This document shows, piece after piece, positions 1 through 7,950 of a DNA stretch of 64,000 bases; positions within the stretch are counted from its first letter, which is position 1, and every line of letters begins with the position of its first letter. Location: assembly GCF_017744445.1 (NCBI RefSeq), contig NZ_JAGIBH010000014.1, positions 1 through 64,000 of the forward strand, read 5' to 3'. The DNA comes from Caulobacter sp. Its GTDB lineage: Bacteria > Pseudomonadota > Alphaproteobacteria > Caulobacterales > Caulobacteraceae. The notes under the pieces are model-generated. The model worked only from the letters and a program-made list of their open reading frames with translations. It did not search any database and was not told the origin of the DNA. The translations under genes were made by a program, and so were the position numbers.

Positions 1-46
1 GACATCTTACCCTCTCACCCTCCCACGCCTGGCGGCGCGGGCCCCT

Positions 47-67
47 CCCTCTCTCTATGAGAGAGGG
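47..67. repeat. Short perfect palindrome at window edge
   Basis: Nine-base arms (CCCTCTCTC / GAGAGAGGG) separated by TAT form a perfect hairpin just beyond the stop of the cytochrome gene. It resembles the pyrimidine/purine-rich palindromes near 25.8 kb. It could act as a transcription terminator stem for the minus-strand gene, but there is no clear T-run. The remaining bases 1-82 show no coding signal. Confidence 0.6.
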
Positions 68-82
68 GTTCCATGCGCGGCC

Positions 83-730
83 TCAAACCCCCTTCGGGCA
101 CTTCGCCCCCGTGTCGATCCACGCCTTGATCAGCTCGCCGAACTGAGCCTGGGTTCCGGGCGCCGGGACGCGGCCCGCGCCGGGGTTCCAGGCCCAGCCG
201 ACCAGGTGGTCCTGGGCCATGTGGTCGTGCAGCTGCGCCATCGTCTTGCCGCCGTTGGTCGCCGGGTTCTTGATCTGGGCGCAGATCGCCGCCAGCGACT
301 TGCCCTGCCAGGCCATCTCGGCCGGAGCCAGGGCCCATTTGGGATCGCCGGGGATGCTCTTGATGTCCTGGCCCCAGGTCGGGACGTTCTTTGCCTTATG
401 GCACGAGAAACACGGCAGGCCGGCCGGGCCGTGACCGCTGTCGCCGGCCACCATCGGCGGATTGTGCGGATGCAAATCATCGCCTTGCGTCGGCGCGCGT
501 TCCACCGGGTGACAGTTCAGGCAGCGCGGGCTCTGGATCACCTTGCCCGCTTCCTGGAACAGGGCGACCGAGCGGGCGCCCGGATCCTTGATCGACTGGA
601 AGCTGGCGGCGGTCTTCAGCGTGACGGGCGCGGGCTTGGCCGCCGTTTCGGGCGCGGTCTGGGCGCCCGCGACAACGGCGCCGGCCAGCGCGACGGCCCC
701 GGCAAGCATCACAACGGTAGCAGCGCGCAT
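83..730 (-). CDS. Secreted diheme c-type cytochrome
   Basis: A 215-residue protein with an N-terminal signal peptide (hydrophobic residues about 5-22, cleavage probably near AGA-QT) and two c-type heme motifs, CLNCH at residues 70-74 and CFSCH at 107-111. It therefore should be exported and loaded with two hemes in the periplasm. Similar small diheme proteins are often annotated as isoquinoline 1-oxidoreductase subunits because they accompany molybdenum hydroxylases, but no such partner is visible here; genes beyond the window edge cannot be judged. A Shine-Dalgarno-like GGAGAG lies just before the ATG. It is separated by 40 bases from the amidotransferase upstream and may share its transcript. 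The diheme cytochrome call is firm, the enzyme partner unknown. Confidence 0.85.
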   Translation of the reverse strand: MRAATVVMLAGAVALAGAVVAGAQTAPETAAKPAPVTLKTAASFQSIKDPGARSVALFQEAGKVIQSPRCLNCHPVERAPTQGDDLHPHNPPMVAGDSGHGPAGLPCFSCHKAKNVPTWGQDIKSIPGDPKWALAPAEMAWQGKSLAAICAQIKNPATNGGKTMAQLHDHMAQDHLVGWAWNPGAGRVPAPGTQAQFGELIKAWIDTGAKCPKGV

Positions 731-770
731 GAGCGTTCTCTCCGGAAGGTCCGGACTCGAACGCCCCAGC

Positions 771-1475
771 TTACCCTTGAGTTTCCTGGGCCAGGAACCG
801 GCCGATCCACTGCGCCATCCGCACGCGGTCGTTCTGGGCGCTGAGGCTGGCGATCGCCGCGTCGGCCTGCTCGTCGGTGAAGCGGGTGCCGCGCCGCGCC
901 TCGATCAGCGCCTTGGCGTAGGCCGGCGTGAACTCCGGGTGGAACTGCATCGAGATCGCCTTGGCGTCGTCGTACGCCAGAATGCCATAGGGCGTGAAGG
1001 CGCTGCCGCCCAGCACCCGCGCGCCCGGCGGCAGGGCGGTCACCTGGTCCTGGTGCGAGCCCGGCACGGCGACATGGGCCGCATCGTCCATCCACGGTTC
1101 GTGCGCCGAGACCTCATAGGCCTGCAGGCCCACGCCCCAGCCCTTGCCGGACTTCTCGGCCTTGCCGCCGAACGCCTCGGCCATGATCTGGTGGCCGAAG
1201 CACACCCCGACCAGCGGCTGCTGGCCCTTGGCCTGGCGTAAGAACGCTTTGAGCGGCTCGATCCACGGCAGCGGGTCATAGACCCCGGCCGCCGAGCCGG
1301 TGATGACATAGGCGTCGTTCTCGGCCGGATCGGCCGGCAGCTGACCCGCCTCGACGTCATAGACCTGATAGCTGTGCCCATCGCCCAGCAGCGCCTCGAA
1401 CATCGCCGAATAGCTGCCGTAGGTCTCCGCCAGGTCGCCCGGCGGATGGCCGGTCTGAAGCAGGCCGATCTTCAT
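771..1475 (-). CDS. Class I glutamine amidotransferase-like protein
   Basis: A 234-residue stand-alone class I amidotransferase fold. The nucleophile elbow GVCFGHQ places Cys92 as the catalytic cysteine, and the MQFHPEF segment supplies His178 and Glu180, completing the triad. Proteins of this type (GMP synthase-like or GuaA-N-like) release ammonia from glutamine or hydrolyse gamma-glutamyl compounds; the substrate cannot be read from sequence. The start was set at MKIGLLQTG because the ATG overlaps the stop of the CCA-adding enzyme by one base (TGATG), implying translational coupling. Upstream extension in this frame lies inside the cca coding region and looks like an out-of-frame shadow. 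Confidence 0.85.
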   Translation of the reverse strand: MKIGLLQTGHPPGDLAETYGSYSAMFEALLGDGHSYQVYDVEAGQLPADPAENDAYVITGSAAGVYDPLPWIEPLKAFLRQAKGQQPLVGVCFGHQIMAEAFGGKAEKSGKGWGVGLQAYEVSAHEPWMDDAAHVAVPGSHQDQVTALPPGARVLGGSAFTPYGILAYDDAKAISMQFHPEFTPAYAKALIEARRGTRFTDEQADAAIASLSAQNDRVRMAQWIGRFLAQETQG

Positions 1476-2740
1476 CAGTACACCATCCCCTGAGCCACCG
1501 CTTTCAGGCGCTCGATGGCGCTGAACTTGTCCTCGATGAAGTCCTGGTCGATCCACCAGATCTCGATCTCGCGCATCACCTCGCCGACCATCGGGCCCTT
1601 GGGCACGCCGGCCTTCATGATCTCGTCGCCCGACAGCGGGAAGGTCGGCGGGGTCCAGGTCTCGGCCAGGGCCAGCAGCGCCCGCCATTGCGGCGCGGTG
1701 GAGTCGCGGCCCGAGCCCGCCCAGGCCAGCTTGACCCGGTCGCAGAAGGCGCGCACGCCCAGGCCGTAGACGGCGCGGCGGGCCTCGCGCGGGCTCATCC
1801 ACGAGACGACGCGCGGGCTCTTGCCCACGGCGTCGACGATGCGGTCGCGGACATTGTTGGGCAGGCGCAGGCGCTCGGCCAGCTGCTCGGCGACCTTGGG
1901 ATCGTCCGGGATCAGCGACGCCAGGCGCAGGTCGGGATCATTCTCGAACAACTGCTCGGTCTCGATGGCGACCAGGGCCTCGAAGCGGGCCAGCGACTTC
2001 ACCGAAGGCAGGATCGAGCCCAGCACCGCCGTGGCGGCCATCAGGCGGAAGGCCGGGCGCGGATCTTCCGCGGCCAGCATCTTCATCAGCTCCTTCTGGG
2101 TGCGCTCGGCGGCGCGGCCCGAGACCATGCCCTTCAGCGCCTTGCAGGCGGCCAGGGCCTTCTGGTCGGCCTCGCCCTTGCCGTACCAGGCCTGGAAGCG
2201 GAAGAAGCGCAGGATGCGCAGATAGTCCTCGCGGATGCGGGTCATCGGGTCGCCGACAAACACCACCCGCCCCTCGCGCGCATCGGCGATGCCATGGCCG
2301 GTCGGGTCGTACAGATGACCCTCGACATCGGCATAGATGGCGTTGAAGCGGAAGTCGCGCCGCTCGGCGTCTTGGCCCCAGTCCTGGGTGAAGGCCACCA
2401 CCGCCCGGCGGCCGTCGGTCGAGACGTCCTTGCGCAGGGTGGTGATCTCATAGGGCTGGCCGCCCGACAGCGCCGTGATCGTGCCGTGGTCGACGCCGGT
2501 CGGGATGGCGCGCAGGCCGGCCTGCTCCAGGGCGTCGATGACCAGGTCTGGCGTCAGGGTCGTGGCGATGTCGATGTCGTCGACCGGCTTGCCCATGATC
2601 GTGTTGCGCACGCAGCCGCCGACGAAGCGCGCGCAGCCCGGATAGCCGCGCGCCTCCAGGGCGGCGATCACCGCCTTCGTCTCCGGCGAGATCATCCACG
2701 GCGCGGGGCCGATCGTTTCAGTGCTCACGCCTGTTCCCAC
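1475..2740 (-). CDS. cca: CCA tRNA nucleotidyltransferase / poly(A) polymerase family
   Basis: A 421-residue class II nucleotidyltransferase. The head domain shows the signature FVGGCVRNTIMG followed by the metal-binding DIDIA, then a neck region with RRDFRFNA and the conserved EDYLRILRFFRF motif; the rest is the helical tail that holds the tRNA. It adds or repairs the 3' CCA end of tRNAs in the cytoplasm; some relatives act as poly(A) polymerases. The first ATG at the 5' end gives a short extension (MGTGVSTETIG) before the conserved MISPETKAVI, so the true start may be a few codons later. It is coupled to the amidotransferase by a one-base stop/start overlap. Confidence 0.93.
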   Translation of the reverse strand: MGTGVSTETIGPAPWMISPETKAVIAALEARGYPGCARFVGGCVRNTIMGKPVDDIDIATTLTPDLVIDALEQAGLRAIPTGVDHGTITALSGGQPYEITTLRKDVSTDGRRAVVAFTQDWGQDAERRDFRFNAIYADVEGHLYDPTGHGIADAREGRVVFVGDPMTRIREDYLRILRFFRFQAWYGKGEADQKALAACKALKGMVSGRAAERTQKELMKMLAAEDPRPAFRLMAATAVLGSILPSVKSLARFEALVAIETEQLFENDPDLRLASLIPDDPKVAEQLAERLRLPNNVRDRIVDAVGKSPRVVSWMSPREARRAVYGLGVRAFCDRVKLAWAGSGRDSTAPQWRALLALAETWTPPTFPLSGDEIMKAGVPKGPMVGEVMREIEIWWIDQDFIEDKFSAIERLKAVAQGMVY

Positions 2741-2816
2741 TCATGCGTTGCGCCCTTCAAGGGGCGACATTGTTAGGCCAGGAGGCCCTCATTTCACCAG
2801 CCGTCAAACACCCTGT

Positions 2817-3464
2817 TCAGAGGGGGTGACGACCGCTTTCGTCGTAAAGCGCCTCGTACAGCGACCGAAGCATGCCCGCTGTCGCGCCCCAGATGAACCG
2901 ATCGTTCCACGGCATGGCGTAAAAGTGACGGCGCGCGCCGTCCGGCGCCTCGCGGTGCTGGCGCTGGTGGTTGGCCGGATCCATCAGGAATTCGAACGGC
3001 GTCTCGAAGACGTCGGCCACTTCTTCCGGACTGGGGGTGAATGTCGCCTTCGGATCGACGAAACCCACCACTGGCGTGACGTAGAAGCCGGTCACCGTCT
3101 GATAGCCGTGCAGCAGGCCGGCCAGGGTCACGCGCGCCGGGTCCAGCGCCACCTCTTCCTGGGCCTCGCGCAGGGCCGTCTCCCAGGGCAGCTCGCCGGG
3201 ATCGCAGCGACCGCCAGGGAAGGCGATCTGGCCGGTGTGGCTGCGCAGGGTGTCGGCGCGACGGGTCAGCAGGACCGTCAGCCCGTCCTCGTGCTCAACC
3301 AGGCCCACCAGTACGGCGGCGGGACGCAGGGCGTGCGGATTGTCGACCTTCAGGCCGGGATTGAGGTCGTAGTCGGACCTCTGGGGGTTGGCCAGGCTGG
3401 GATCATAGTCCGCGATCGGATGCAGGCGGCTGGTGATCCAGGCCCGGCGCTCATCTCGGGTCAT
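2817..3464 (-). CDS. NUDIX hydrolase, CoA pyrophosphatase type
   Basis: A 215-residue NUDIX protein. The motif LLTRRADTLRSHTGQIAFPGG is the extended signature that marks the CoA/acyl-CoA diphosphatase branch (written here in parts: LLTRR, then SHTGQIAFPGG), followed by the Nudix box with REAQEE supplying the metal-binding glutamates. It would cleave CoA or oxidised CoA to 4'-phosphopantetheine and 3',5'-ADP. The ATG overlaps the stop of the DUF1285 gene by four bases (ATGA), so the two are co-translated. The DUF1285-NUDIX-CCA order is familiar in Caulobacterales. Substrate assignment rests on the family motif only. Confidence 0.9.
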   Translation of the reverse strand: MTRDERRAWITSRLHPIADYDPSLANPQRSDYDLNPGLKVDNPHALRPAAVLVGLVEHEDGLTVLLTRRADTLRSHTGQIAFPGGRCDPGELPWETALREAQEEVALDPARVTLAGLLHGYQTVTGFYVTPVVGFVDPKATFTPSPEEVADVFETPFEFLMDPANHQRQHREAPDGARRHFYAMPWNDRFIWGATAGMLRSLYEALYDESGRHPL

Positions 3465-4021
3465 GCCGGCGCCGATCCGGGAGGCGCGATCGGGAAGACG
3501 GCGCCGTTCGAGGTCACGCTCCAGGTGTCGCCGTCCAGGACCGCCATCTCGGCCAGCTCATAGAATACGGGGCGGGCGATCAGGGCCTCGAGCCCTCGAC
3601 GGACGTGGACATAGGGACGCGGCTCACCGGTCGTGGCGTCGATCTCGACACGGATGGGATTGTCGGGGCCGGCCTCGACCTCGTCGCCGACATTGGTCTG
3701 GAAGACCAGCGCGTCGCCCACACGGTCGACCCGCGTGGCGATGAATGGCGCGTCCTCGACCGTGATCTTCATCTTCTCGACCGGCGTGACGAGGTGATAG
3801 CCGTCCGGATCCAGGCGCAGCACGGTCGAGAACAGTCGCACCAGGGCCTCGCGGCCGATCGGCGTGCCTTCGTGGAACCACACCCCGTCCTTGCGGATGC
3901 GGATGTCGATCTCGCCGCAGTGGGGCGGGTTCCACAGATGCACCGGCGGCAGGCCGCGCGCGCCGGCGGCCTTCGCGGCCGCGGCGACACCTTCCAAGCC
4001 AGGCTTCGGTGTGTCGGTCAT
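3461..4021 (-). CDS. DUF1285 domain-containing protein
   Basis: A 186-residue cytoplasmic protein without signal peptide or membrane segment. The segments LWNPPHCGEIDIRI near the N terminus, GVWFHEGTPIGREALVRLFSTVLR, and DGYHLVTPVEKMKI are the characteristic DUF1285 pattern. The molecular role of the family is not established in anything I can cite. It precedes the NUDIX gene with a four-base ATGA overlap and is probably the first gene of a DUF1285-NUDIX-cca-amidotransferase transcript. There are 32 bases between it and the GNAT gene upstream, so that gene may belong to the same unit. Confidence 0.88.
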   Translation of the reverse strand: MTDTPKPGLEGVAAAAKAAGARGLPPVHLWNPPHCGEIDIRIRKDGVWFHEGTPIGREALVRLFSTVLRLDPDGYHLVTPVEKMKITVEDAPFIATRVDRVGDALVFQTNVGDEVEAGPDNPIRVEIDATTGEPRPYVHVRRGLEALIARPVFYELAEMAVLDGDTWSVTSNGAVFPIAPPGSAPA

Positions 4022-4053
4022 CGCTGATCAGTTAGGCCGTACCGGCCCGGCAC

Positions 4054-4584
4054 TCAAGCGCGCGGATCGATCGAAACGAGGCCCGACAGACCCTCGTCTC
4101 CACCCTTCCGTAACGGCAACAAGAGCACGCGGCGCTGGTCCACGGGGCCGGGCATGACGACGCCGGCGGTGTGGGCGTTGGTGAAGCCGACGCGGCCGAA
4201 ATAGGGACCGTCGCCGACCAGCAGCACGGCGCGCCAACCGGCGGCGCGGGCGGCCTCGACGGCGCTCTCGACCAGGGCCTGGCCCAGGCCCGCGCTGCGC
4301 TCGTCGGGATCGACGGCCAGCGGACCCAGGAAGGCGACCGGCTCCCCGCCGATCGTCACCGGCCACATGCGGCAGCAGCCGACGGGCGCGCCATCGCGGA
4401 TGGCCACGAACGAGCAGTCGCTCAGCAGGGTGTTGCCCTCGCGCAGGCGCTCGGACGACTTGGCGAAGCGGCCGGGGCCGAAGACCCGGTCGATCAGGTG
4501 GGTGACAGCGGCTTCCATCGCCGGGGTCTCATGGACCAGCGGCGGATACGGAGCGGTAGGAAGAGTCTTTTGAACGGAGGTCAT
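4054..4584 (-). CDS. GNAT family N-acetyltransferase (YhbS-like)
   Basis: A 176-residue acetyltransferase. The acetyl-CoA loop is seen in LGPLAVDPDERSAGLGQALV, with the Q/RxxGxG/A pattern, and a later GDGPYFGRVGF motif is typical of the YhbS-type GNAT proteins. It would transfer an acetyl group from acetyl-CoA to an amine; the substrate is unknown. The ATG follows a CGGAGG ribosome-binding site. A short arginine-rich reading frame and a GC hairpin lie in its leader (see the separate entry), which could mean regulated expression. The MFS gene upstream is divergent. Confidence 0.88.
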   Translation of the reverse strand: MTSVQKTLPTAPYPPLVHETPAMEAAVTHLIDRVFGPGRFAKSSERLREGNTLLSDCSFVAIRDGAPVGCCRMWPVTIGGEPVAFLGPLAVDPDERSAGLGQALVESAVEAARAAGWRAVLLVGDGPYFGRVGFTNAHTAGVVMPGPVDQRRVLLLPLRKGGDEGLSGLVSIDPRA

Positions 4585-4607
4585 CGGCCTTCGGGAAATG
4601 CGAAAGG

Positions 4608-4693
4608 GCGTCGGGGGCTCCCGACGCGAAGGCGCGACCGGGAGGGCGTCAGATCGTGGCGCGTTCGCGCTGAATTCGTCGCAGGCGTCGCAT
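4608..4693 (-). promoter_or_regulatory. Possible leader peptide plus hairpin upstream of the GNAT gene
   Basis: On the minus strand a 14-codon frame (MRRLRRIQRERATI, 4649-4693) is preceded by a strong ribosome-binding site GGAGGTT nine bases before its ATG. Its stop is followed by a GC-rich hairpin with eight-base arms GCGTCGGG / CCCGACGC (4608-4627), and the GNAT start comes 24 bases later. Six of fourteen residues are arginine. The arrangement resembles a leader-peptide attenuator or an upstream regulatory frame. There is no strong U-tract, so it may be translational rather than transcriptional. Chance cannot be ruled out. Confidence 0.35.
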
Positions 4694-4790
4694 GCCTGAA
4701 AACCTCCAAAAGATGCGCGCGCTGTAGGGCCAAGGCTTTCTCAGGTCAATAACGTTGCGGTGCGACAGCTTCGCCCTATGTTGCGGGCCG

Positions 4791-6047
4791 ATGTCCGAGC
4801 TCACCCCCACCGCCGCCGACACCTCTACCCGCGCCCTGTTGCGGGAGCGTGACTTCCTCCTGTTCTGGGTGGCGCGCTTCGTCTCCACCCTGGGGGTGCA
4901 GATCCAGTCGGTGGCCCTGGGCTGGCAGGTCTACGCCATCGCGCGCCTGACCCACTCGGTCGGCGAGTCGGCCTTCATGGTCTCGATGATCGGCCTGGCG
5001 CAGTTCGTGCCGCTGTTCCTGCTGACCTTGGTCGCGGGCGAGAACGCCGACCGCCGGACCCGCAAGCTGATCGTCGCCACGACCCTGGCCCTGGACGCCG
5101 TCAGCGCCACCGTGCTGATGGTCCTGGCCCTGATGGGCTCGCACCAGCTGTGGCCGATCTTCGCCATCTCGGTGCTGTTCGGGGCCAGCCGCGCCTTCCT
5201 GTCGCCCGCCAGCAGCGCCATGGGGCCGATGCTGGTGCCGCGCCCGCTGCTGCCGCGCGCCATCGCCTGGAACTCTCTGTCCTGGCAAAGCGGCTCGATC
5301 ATGGGCCCCGCCCTGGGCGGCCTGCTGCTAGTCCACTCGCCGGCCCTGGCCTTCGGGACCTCGCTGGTCCTGTACCTGGCCGCCGCCCTGCTGGCCCTGT
5401 CGATCCGCAAGAACACCAAGCCTGAAGCCCAGCCCGGCTCGCGCGTCGAGCTGATCAAGGAGGGCCTGGCCTATGTCTGGAACAACAAGATCGTCTTCGG
5501 CTCGATCTCGCTCGATCTGTTCGCGGTGATCCTGGGCGGGGCCACGGCCCTGCTGCCGGTGTTCGCCAAGGACGTGCTGCACATCGGTCCCGGCGGCTTT
5601 GGCCTGCTGCGCGCCGCGCCGGCCATCGGCGCCTCGCTGGTCGGGGTTTACCTGGCCAGCCAGCCGATCCGTCGCCACGCCGGCCGGATCATGTTCGCGG
5701 GCGTCGCGGTCTTCGGCCTGGCCACGGTGGTGTTTGGCCTCTCCAAGCTGGTCTGGCTGTCGGTGGCCGCCCTGGCCGTGCTGGGCGGAGCCGACATGCT
5801 CAGCGTCTATGTCCGCCAGACCCTGGTCCAGATCGTCACCCCCGACGCCATGCGCGGCCGCGTCGCCGCCGTCTCGGGCGTGTTCATCAGCGCCTCCAAC
5901 GAGCTGGGCGAGGTCGAGAGCGGCGCGGCGGCCTGGCTGCTGGGGCCCATCGGGGCGGCGGTGTTCGGCGGCGTCGGGGCCATGGCGGTCACCGCCGCCT
6001 GGGCCTGGCTGTTCCCCGACCTGCGCAAGGCCGACCGGCTGGAGTAG
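4791..6047 (+). CDS. MFS transporter (EntS/DUF894-like)
   Basis: A 418-residue integral membrane protein with about twelve hydrophobic segments; LLRERDFLLFWVARFVSTLGVQIQSVALGW is the opening helix region and DRRTRK the loop 2-3 motif of the major facilitator superfamily. The pattern matches the MFS_3 / enterobactin-exporter-like branch, so it may export a small molecule; the substrate is not deducible. The start was placed at MSELTPTAAD because the codons further upstream are not MFS-like. The gene stops exactly where the convergent GNAT gene stops (TAGCTA), leaving no spacer for a terminator. Confidence 0.88.
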   Translation: MSELTPTAADTSTRALLRERDFLLFWVARFVSTLGVQIQSVALGWQVYAIARLTHSVGESAFMVSMIGLAQFVPLFLLTLVAGENADRRTRKLIVATTLALDAVSATVLMVLALMGSHQLWPIFAISVLFGASRAFLSPASSAMGPMLVPRPLLPRAIAWNSLSWQSGSIMGPALGGLLLVHSPALAFGTSLVLYLAAALLALSIRKNTKPEAQPGSRVELIKEGLAYVWNNKIVFGSISLDLFAVILGGATALLPVFAKDVLHIGPGGFGLLRAAPAIGASLVGVYLASQPIRRHAGRIMFAGVAVFGLATVVFGLSKLVWLSVAALAVLGGADMLSVYVRQTLVQIVTPDAMRGRVAAVSGVFISASNELGEVESGAAAWLLGPIGAAVFGGVGAMAVTAAWAWLFPDLRKADRLE

Positions 6048-6527
6048 CTAGACGCCCGCCAGCTTGCGGATCCCCTCGCCCGTCAGCCGGCGGATCAGCC
6101 ACTCGTCCATCGTGGCCGCCCCCAGGCTGTCATAGAAGGCGATCGACGGTGCGTTCCAGTCCAGCACCGACCACTCGAAGCGCCCCAGGCCCTCCTCGAC
6201 GCAGCGCTTGGCCAGGTTGACCAGCAGCGCCTTGCCCGCCCCCGAGCCCCGCGCCGAAGGCCGCACGAACAGGTCCTCCAGCCAGATCCCGTGCCGGCCG
6301 ACGAAGGTCGAATAGTTGTAGAACCACAGCGAGAACCCGACCGGCTGCCCGTCCAGCTCGGCGATATCGGCAAAGGCGCGAGGGTTCTCGCCGAACAGCG
6401 CAGCGGCGGTGTCGCCTTGCGTCGCCGTCACCGTGTCGAGCAGCTTTTCATAGTCCGCCAGATCGAGGATGAACTGGTGGATCAGAGCTGCATCAGCGGG
6501 CGTAGCGGTACGGACGGAAACAGGCAT
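6048..6527 (-). CDS. GNAT family N-acetyltransferase
   Basis: A 159-residue GNAT protein of the diamine/thialysine acetyltransferase shape: IRQFI-like start, LWFYNYSTFVGRHGIWLEDLFV, the acetyl-CoA motif RPSARGSGAGKALL and the C-terminal WNAPSIAFYDSLGA. Family members acetylate polyamines or amino acid analogues; the substrate here is not known. Its start codon overlaps that of the divergent TfoX-N gene in the tetranucleotide CATG, so its promoter must lie inside that gene. Its stop directly abuts the stop of the MFS gene. Confidence 0.9.
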   Translation of the reverse strand: MPVSVRTATPADAALIHQFILDLADYEKLLDTVTATQGDTAAALFGENPRAFADIAELDGQPVGFSLWFYNYSTFVGRHGIWLEDLFVRPSARGSGAGKALLVNLAKRCVEEGLGRFEWSVLDWNAPSIAFYDSLGAATMDEWLIRRLTGEGIRKLAGV

Positions 6528-6864
6528 GGCGGTCTCTTCGGACTATCGGGACTTCGTTCTGGAGCAGCTGGCCCCGCTGGGCCACATCACCTCGCGCCGC
6601 ATGTTCGGCGGAGTCGGCGTCTATGCGAACGGCCTGTTCTTCGCGCTGATCGACGACGACACCCTGTACCTCAAGGGCGACGAGACCCTGAGGGGCGCGT
6701 TCGAGGCCGCCGGCTCGCAGATCTTCGACCCGTTCGGCGACGGCAAGACCCTGAACTACTGGACCGCCCCGGCCGAGGCCCTAGACGACCAGGAGTTCCT
6801 GTTGGAGTGGTCGAGGAAGTCGCTGGAAGTGGCGGTCCGGAAATCGGCGGGGAAGAAGCGCTAA
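6526..6864 (+). CDS. TfoX N-terminal domain protein
   Basis: A 112-residue protein made only of a TfoX N-terminal domain: FVLEQLAPLGHITSRRMFGGVGVYANG followed by FALIDDDTLYLKGD and the DGKTLNYW segment. In gamma-proteobacteria TfoX/Sxy controls competence, but that function also needs the C-terminal half, which is absent here, so competence should not be assumed. The start MAVSSDYRDF is typical of the family; it forms a CATG with the start of the divergent GNAT gene (two-base overlap). A reading frame extension upstream of this ATG would run through the GNAT coding sequence and is rejected. Confidence 0.85.
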   Translation: MAVSSDYRDFVLEQLAPLGHITSRRMFGGVGVYANGLFFALIDDDTLYLKGDETLRGAFEAAGSQIFDPFGDGKTLNYWTAPAEALDDQEFLLEWSRKSLEVAVRKSAGKKR

Positions 6865-6880
6865 TCTCCGCGGAAAGTTT

Positions 6881-7018
6881 GCCTTCCTAGGCCTTGTGCC
6901 TAGGACCCATGGCGCGGCTGGGTTCCGTGCTTCCGGCGATCCGCCGACGACGTAGACGCGCACCCGCTTGTTCAGCTGTTCCGGAACGATGGGTCCTAGG
7001 CACAAGGCCTAGGAAGGC
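6881..7018. repeat. 30-bp inverted repeat element (family B, copy 1)
   Basis: Two perfect 30-base inverted arms (6881-6910 and 6989-7018) enclose 78 bases of different sequence. The arm core is CCTAGGCCTTGTGCCTAGG. Two other places in the window (21899-22008 and 58813-58943) have the same architecture with related arms. No open frame spans it. It could fold into a long hairpin in RNA and serve as a bidirectional terminator for the TfoX-N gene and the SDR gene. Confidence 0.85.
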
Positions 7019-7052
7019 ATGAATAGGTAGACCAGGGGTTTTGCGGGCGCCC

Positions 7053-7083
7053 GCTTGGATCCCCGTTTTCACTGGGATAGTCG
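7053..7083. repeat. Half copy of palindromic repeat family A
   Basis: The sequence GCTTGGATCCCCGTTTTC followed by ACTGGGATAGTCGG matches the right half of the family A element best seen at 63930-63962, with a few mismatches in the palindrome. The left half is missing, so this is a decayed or truncated copy next to the family B inverted repeat. Confidence 0.6.
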
Positions 7084-7092
7084 GGTTTGGCC

Positions 7093-7950
7093 TCACCCGA
7101 TCTTCACCCCCGGCGGCGGCTCGCTGCTCTCCGGCACGAAGAAGTCCGGCATCAGGGTGGCGGCCGGATCGACCTTGTACTGATCGAAGTCGCGCACGCC
7201 CTCGCCATACAGGAACGTGTCGTCGATCAGGAACTGGCCCGTCAGCTCGCGCGAGGGCTTGTTGAAGATCGCATAGGCCGCGTCGGCCATGATCTCGGGC
7301 GTGCGGCAGTGGCGCAGGCCCTCTTCGCCGGTCAGGGCGAACTGGATGGCGGCGGTGGCGATGCCGGTGCGCGGCCACAGGGCGTTGAAGGCGACGCCGT
7401 CGGCGCGGAATTCCTCGGACATGCCGAGAACGCACATCGACATGCCGAACTTGGCCATGGTGTAGGCCACGTGCGAGCCGAACCAGCGCGGCGACATGTC
7501 CAGCGGCGGCGACAGCATCAGCACGTGCGGATTGGCCGACTTCTTCAGGTACGGGATGCAGGTCTTGGAGGTCAGGAACGTGCCGCGCGTATTGATCTGG
7601 TGCATCAGGTCGTAGCGCTTCATGTCGGTCGACAGCGTGCCGGTCAGCGAGATGGCCGAGGCGTTGTTGACGCAGATATCGATGCCGCCGAACTGGGCGG
7701 CGGCTTTGTCCACCGCCTCCTGGACATTGGCTTCATCCCGGACGTCGACCACCAGCGGCAGGGCCTGGCCGCCGGCCGCCTCGATCTCCTTGGCGGCGGT
7801 GTAGATGGTGCCCGGCAGCTTGGGATGCGCCTGCGCCGTCTTGGCGGCGATGACGATATTGGCCCCGTCGCGGGCGGCGCGAAGGGCGATGGCCAGGCCG
7901 ATGCCACGCGAGGCGCCGGTGACGAAGAGGGTCTTGCCCTGCAAGCTCAT
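7093..7950 (-). CDS. SDR family oxidoreductase (HSDL2-like)
   Basis: A 285-residue short-chain dehydrogenase. The Rossmann nucleotide site is GASRGIGLAIAL, the NNAS motif follows, and the active-site region has YTMAKFG, the usual Tyr-x-x-x-Lys. The long insert AQAHPKLPGTIYTAAKEIEAAGG and the C-terminal RTPEIMADAAYAI region are typical of the hydroxysteroid dehydrogenase-like 2 (HSDL2) branch, which acts on fatty-acyl or sterol-like substrates. Its ATG overlaps the stop of the upstream small membrane protein by four bases, so it belongs to a coupled set of three genes. The exact substrate is unknown. Confidence 0.88.
   Translation of the reverse strand: MSLQGKTLFVTGASRGIGLAIALRAARDGANIVIAAKTAQAHPKLPGTIYTAAKEIEAAGGQALPLVVDVRDEANVQEAVDKAAAQFGGIDICVNNASAISLTGTLSTDMKRYDLMHQINTRGTFLTSKTCIPYLKKSANPHVLMLSPPLDMSPRWFGSHVAYTMAKFGMSMCVLGMSEEFRADGVAFNALWPRTGIATAAIQFALTGEEGLRHCRTPEIMADAAYAIFNKPSRELTGQFLIDDTFLYGEGVRDFDQYKVDPAATLMPDFFVPESSEPPPGVKIG

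Noticed and set aside
6526..6864. Competence regulator TfoX/Sxy
   Set aside because: Only the N-terminal domain is present; the regulatory C-terminal half is missing, so competence control is not supported.
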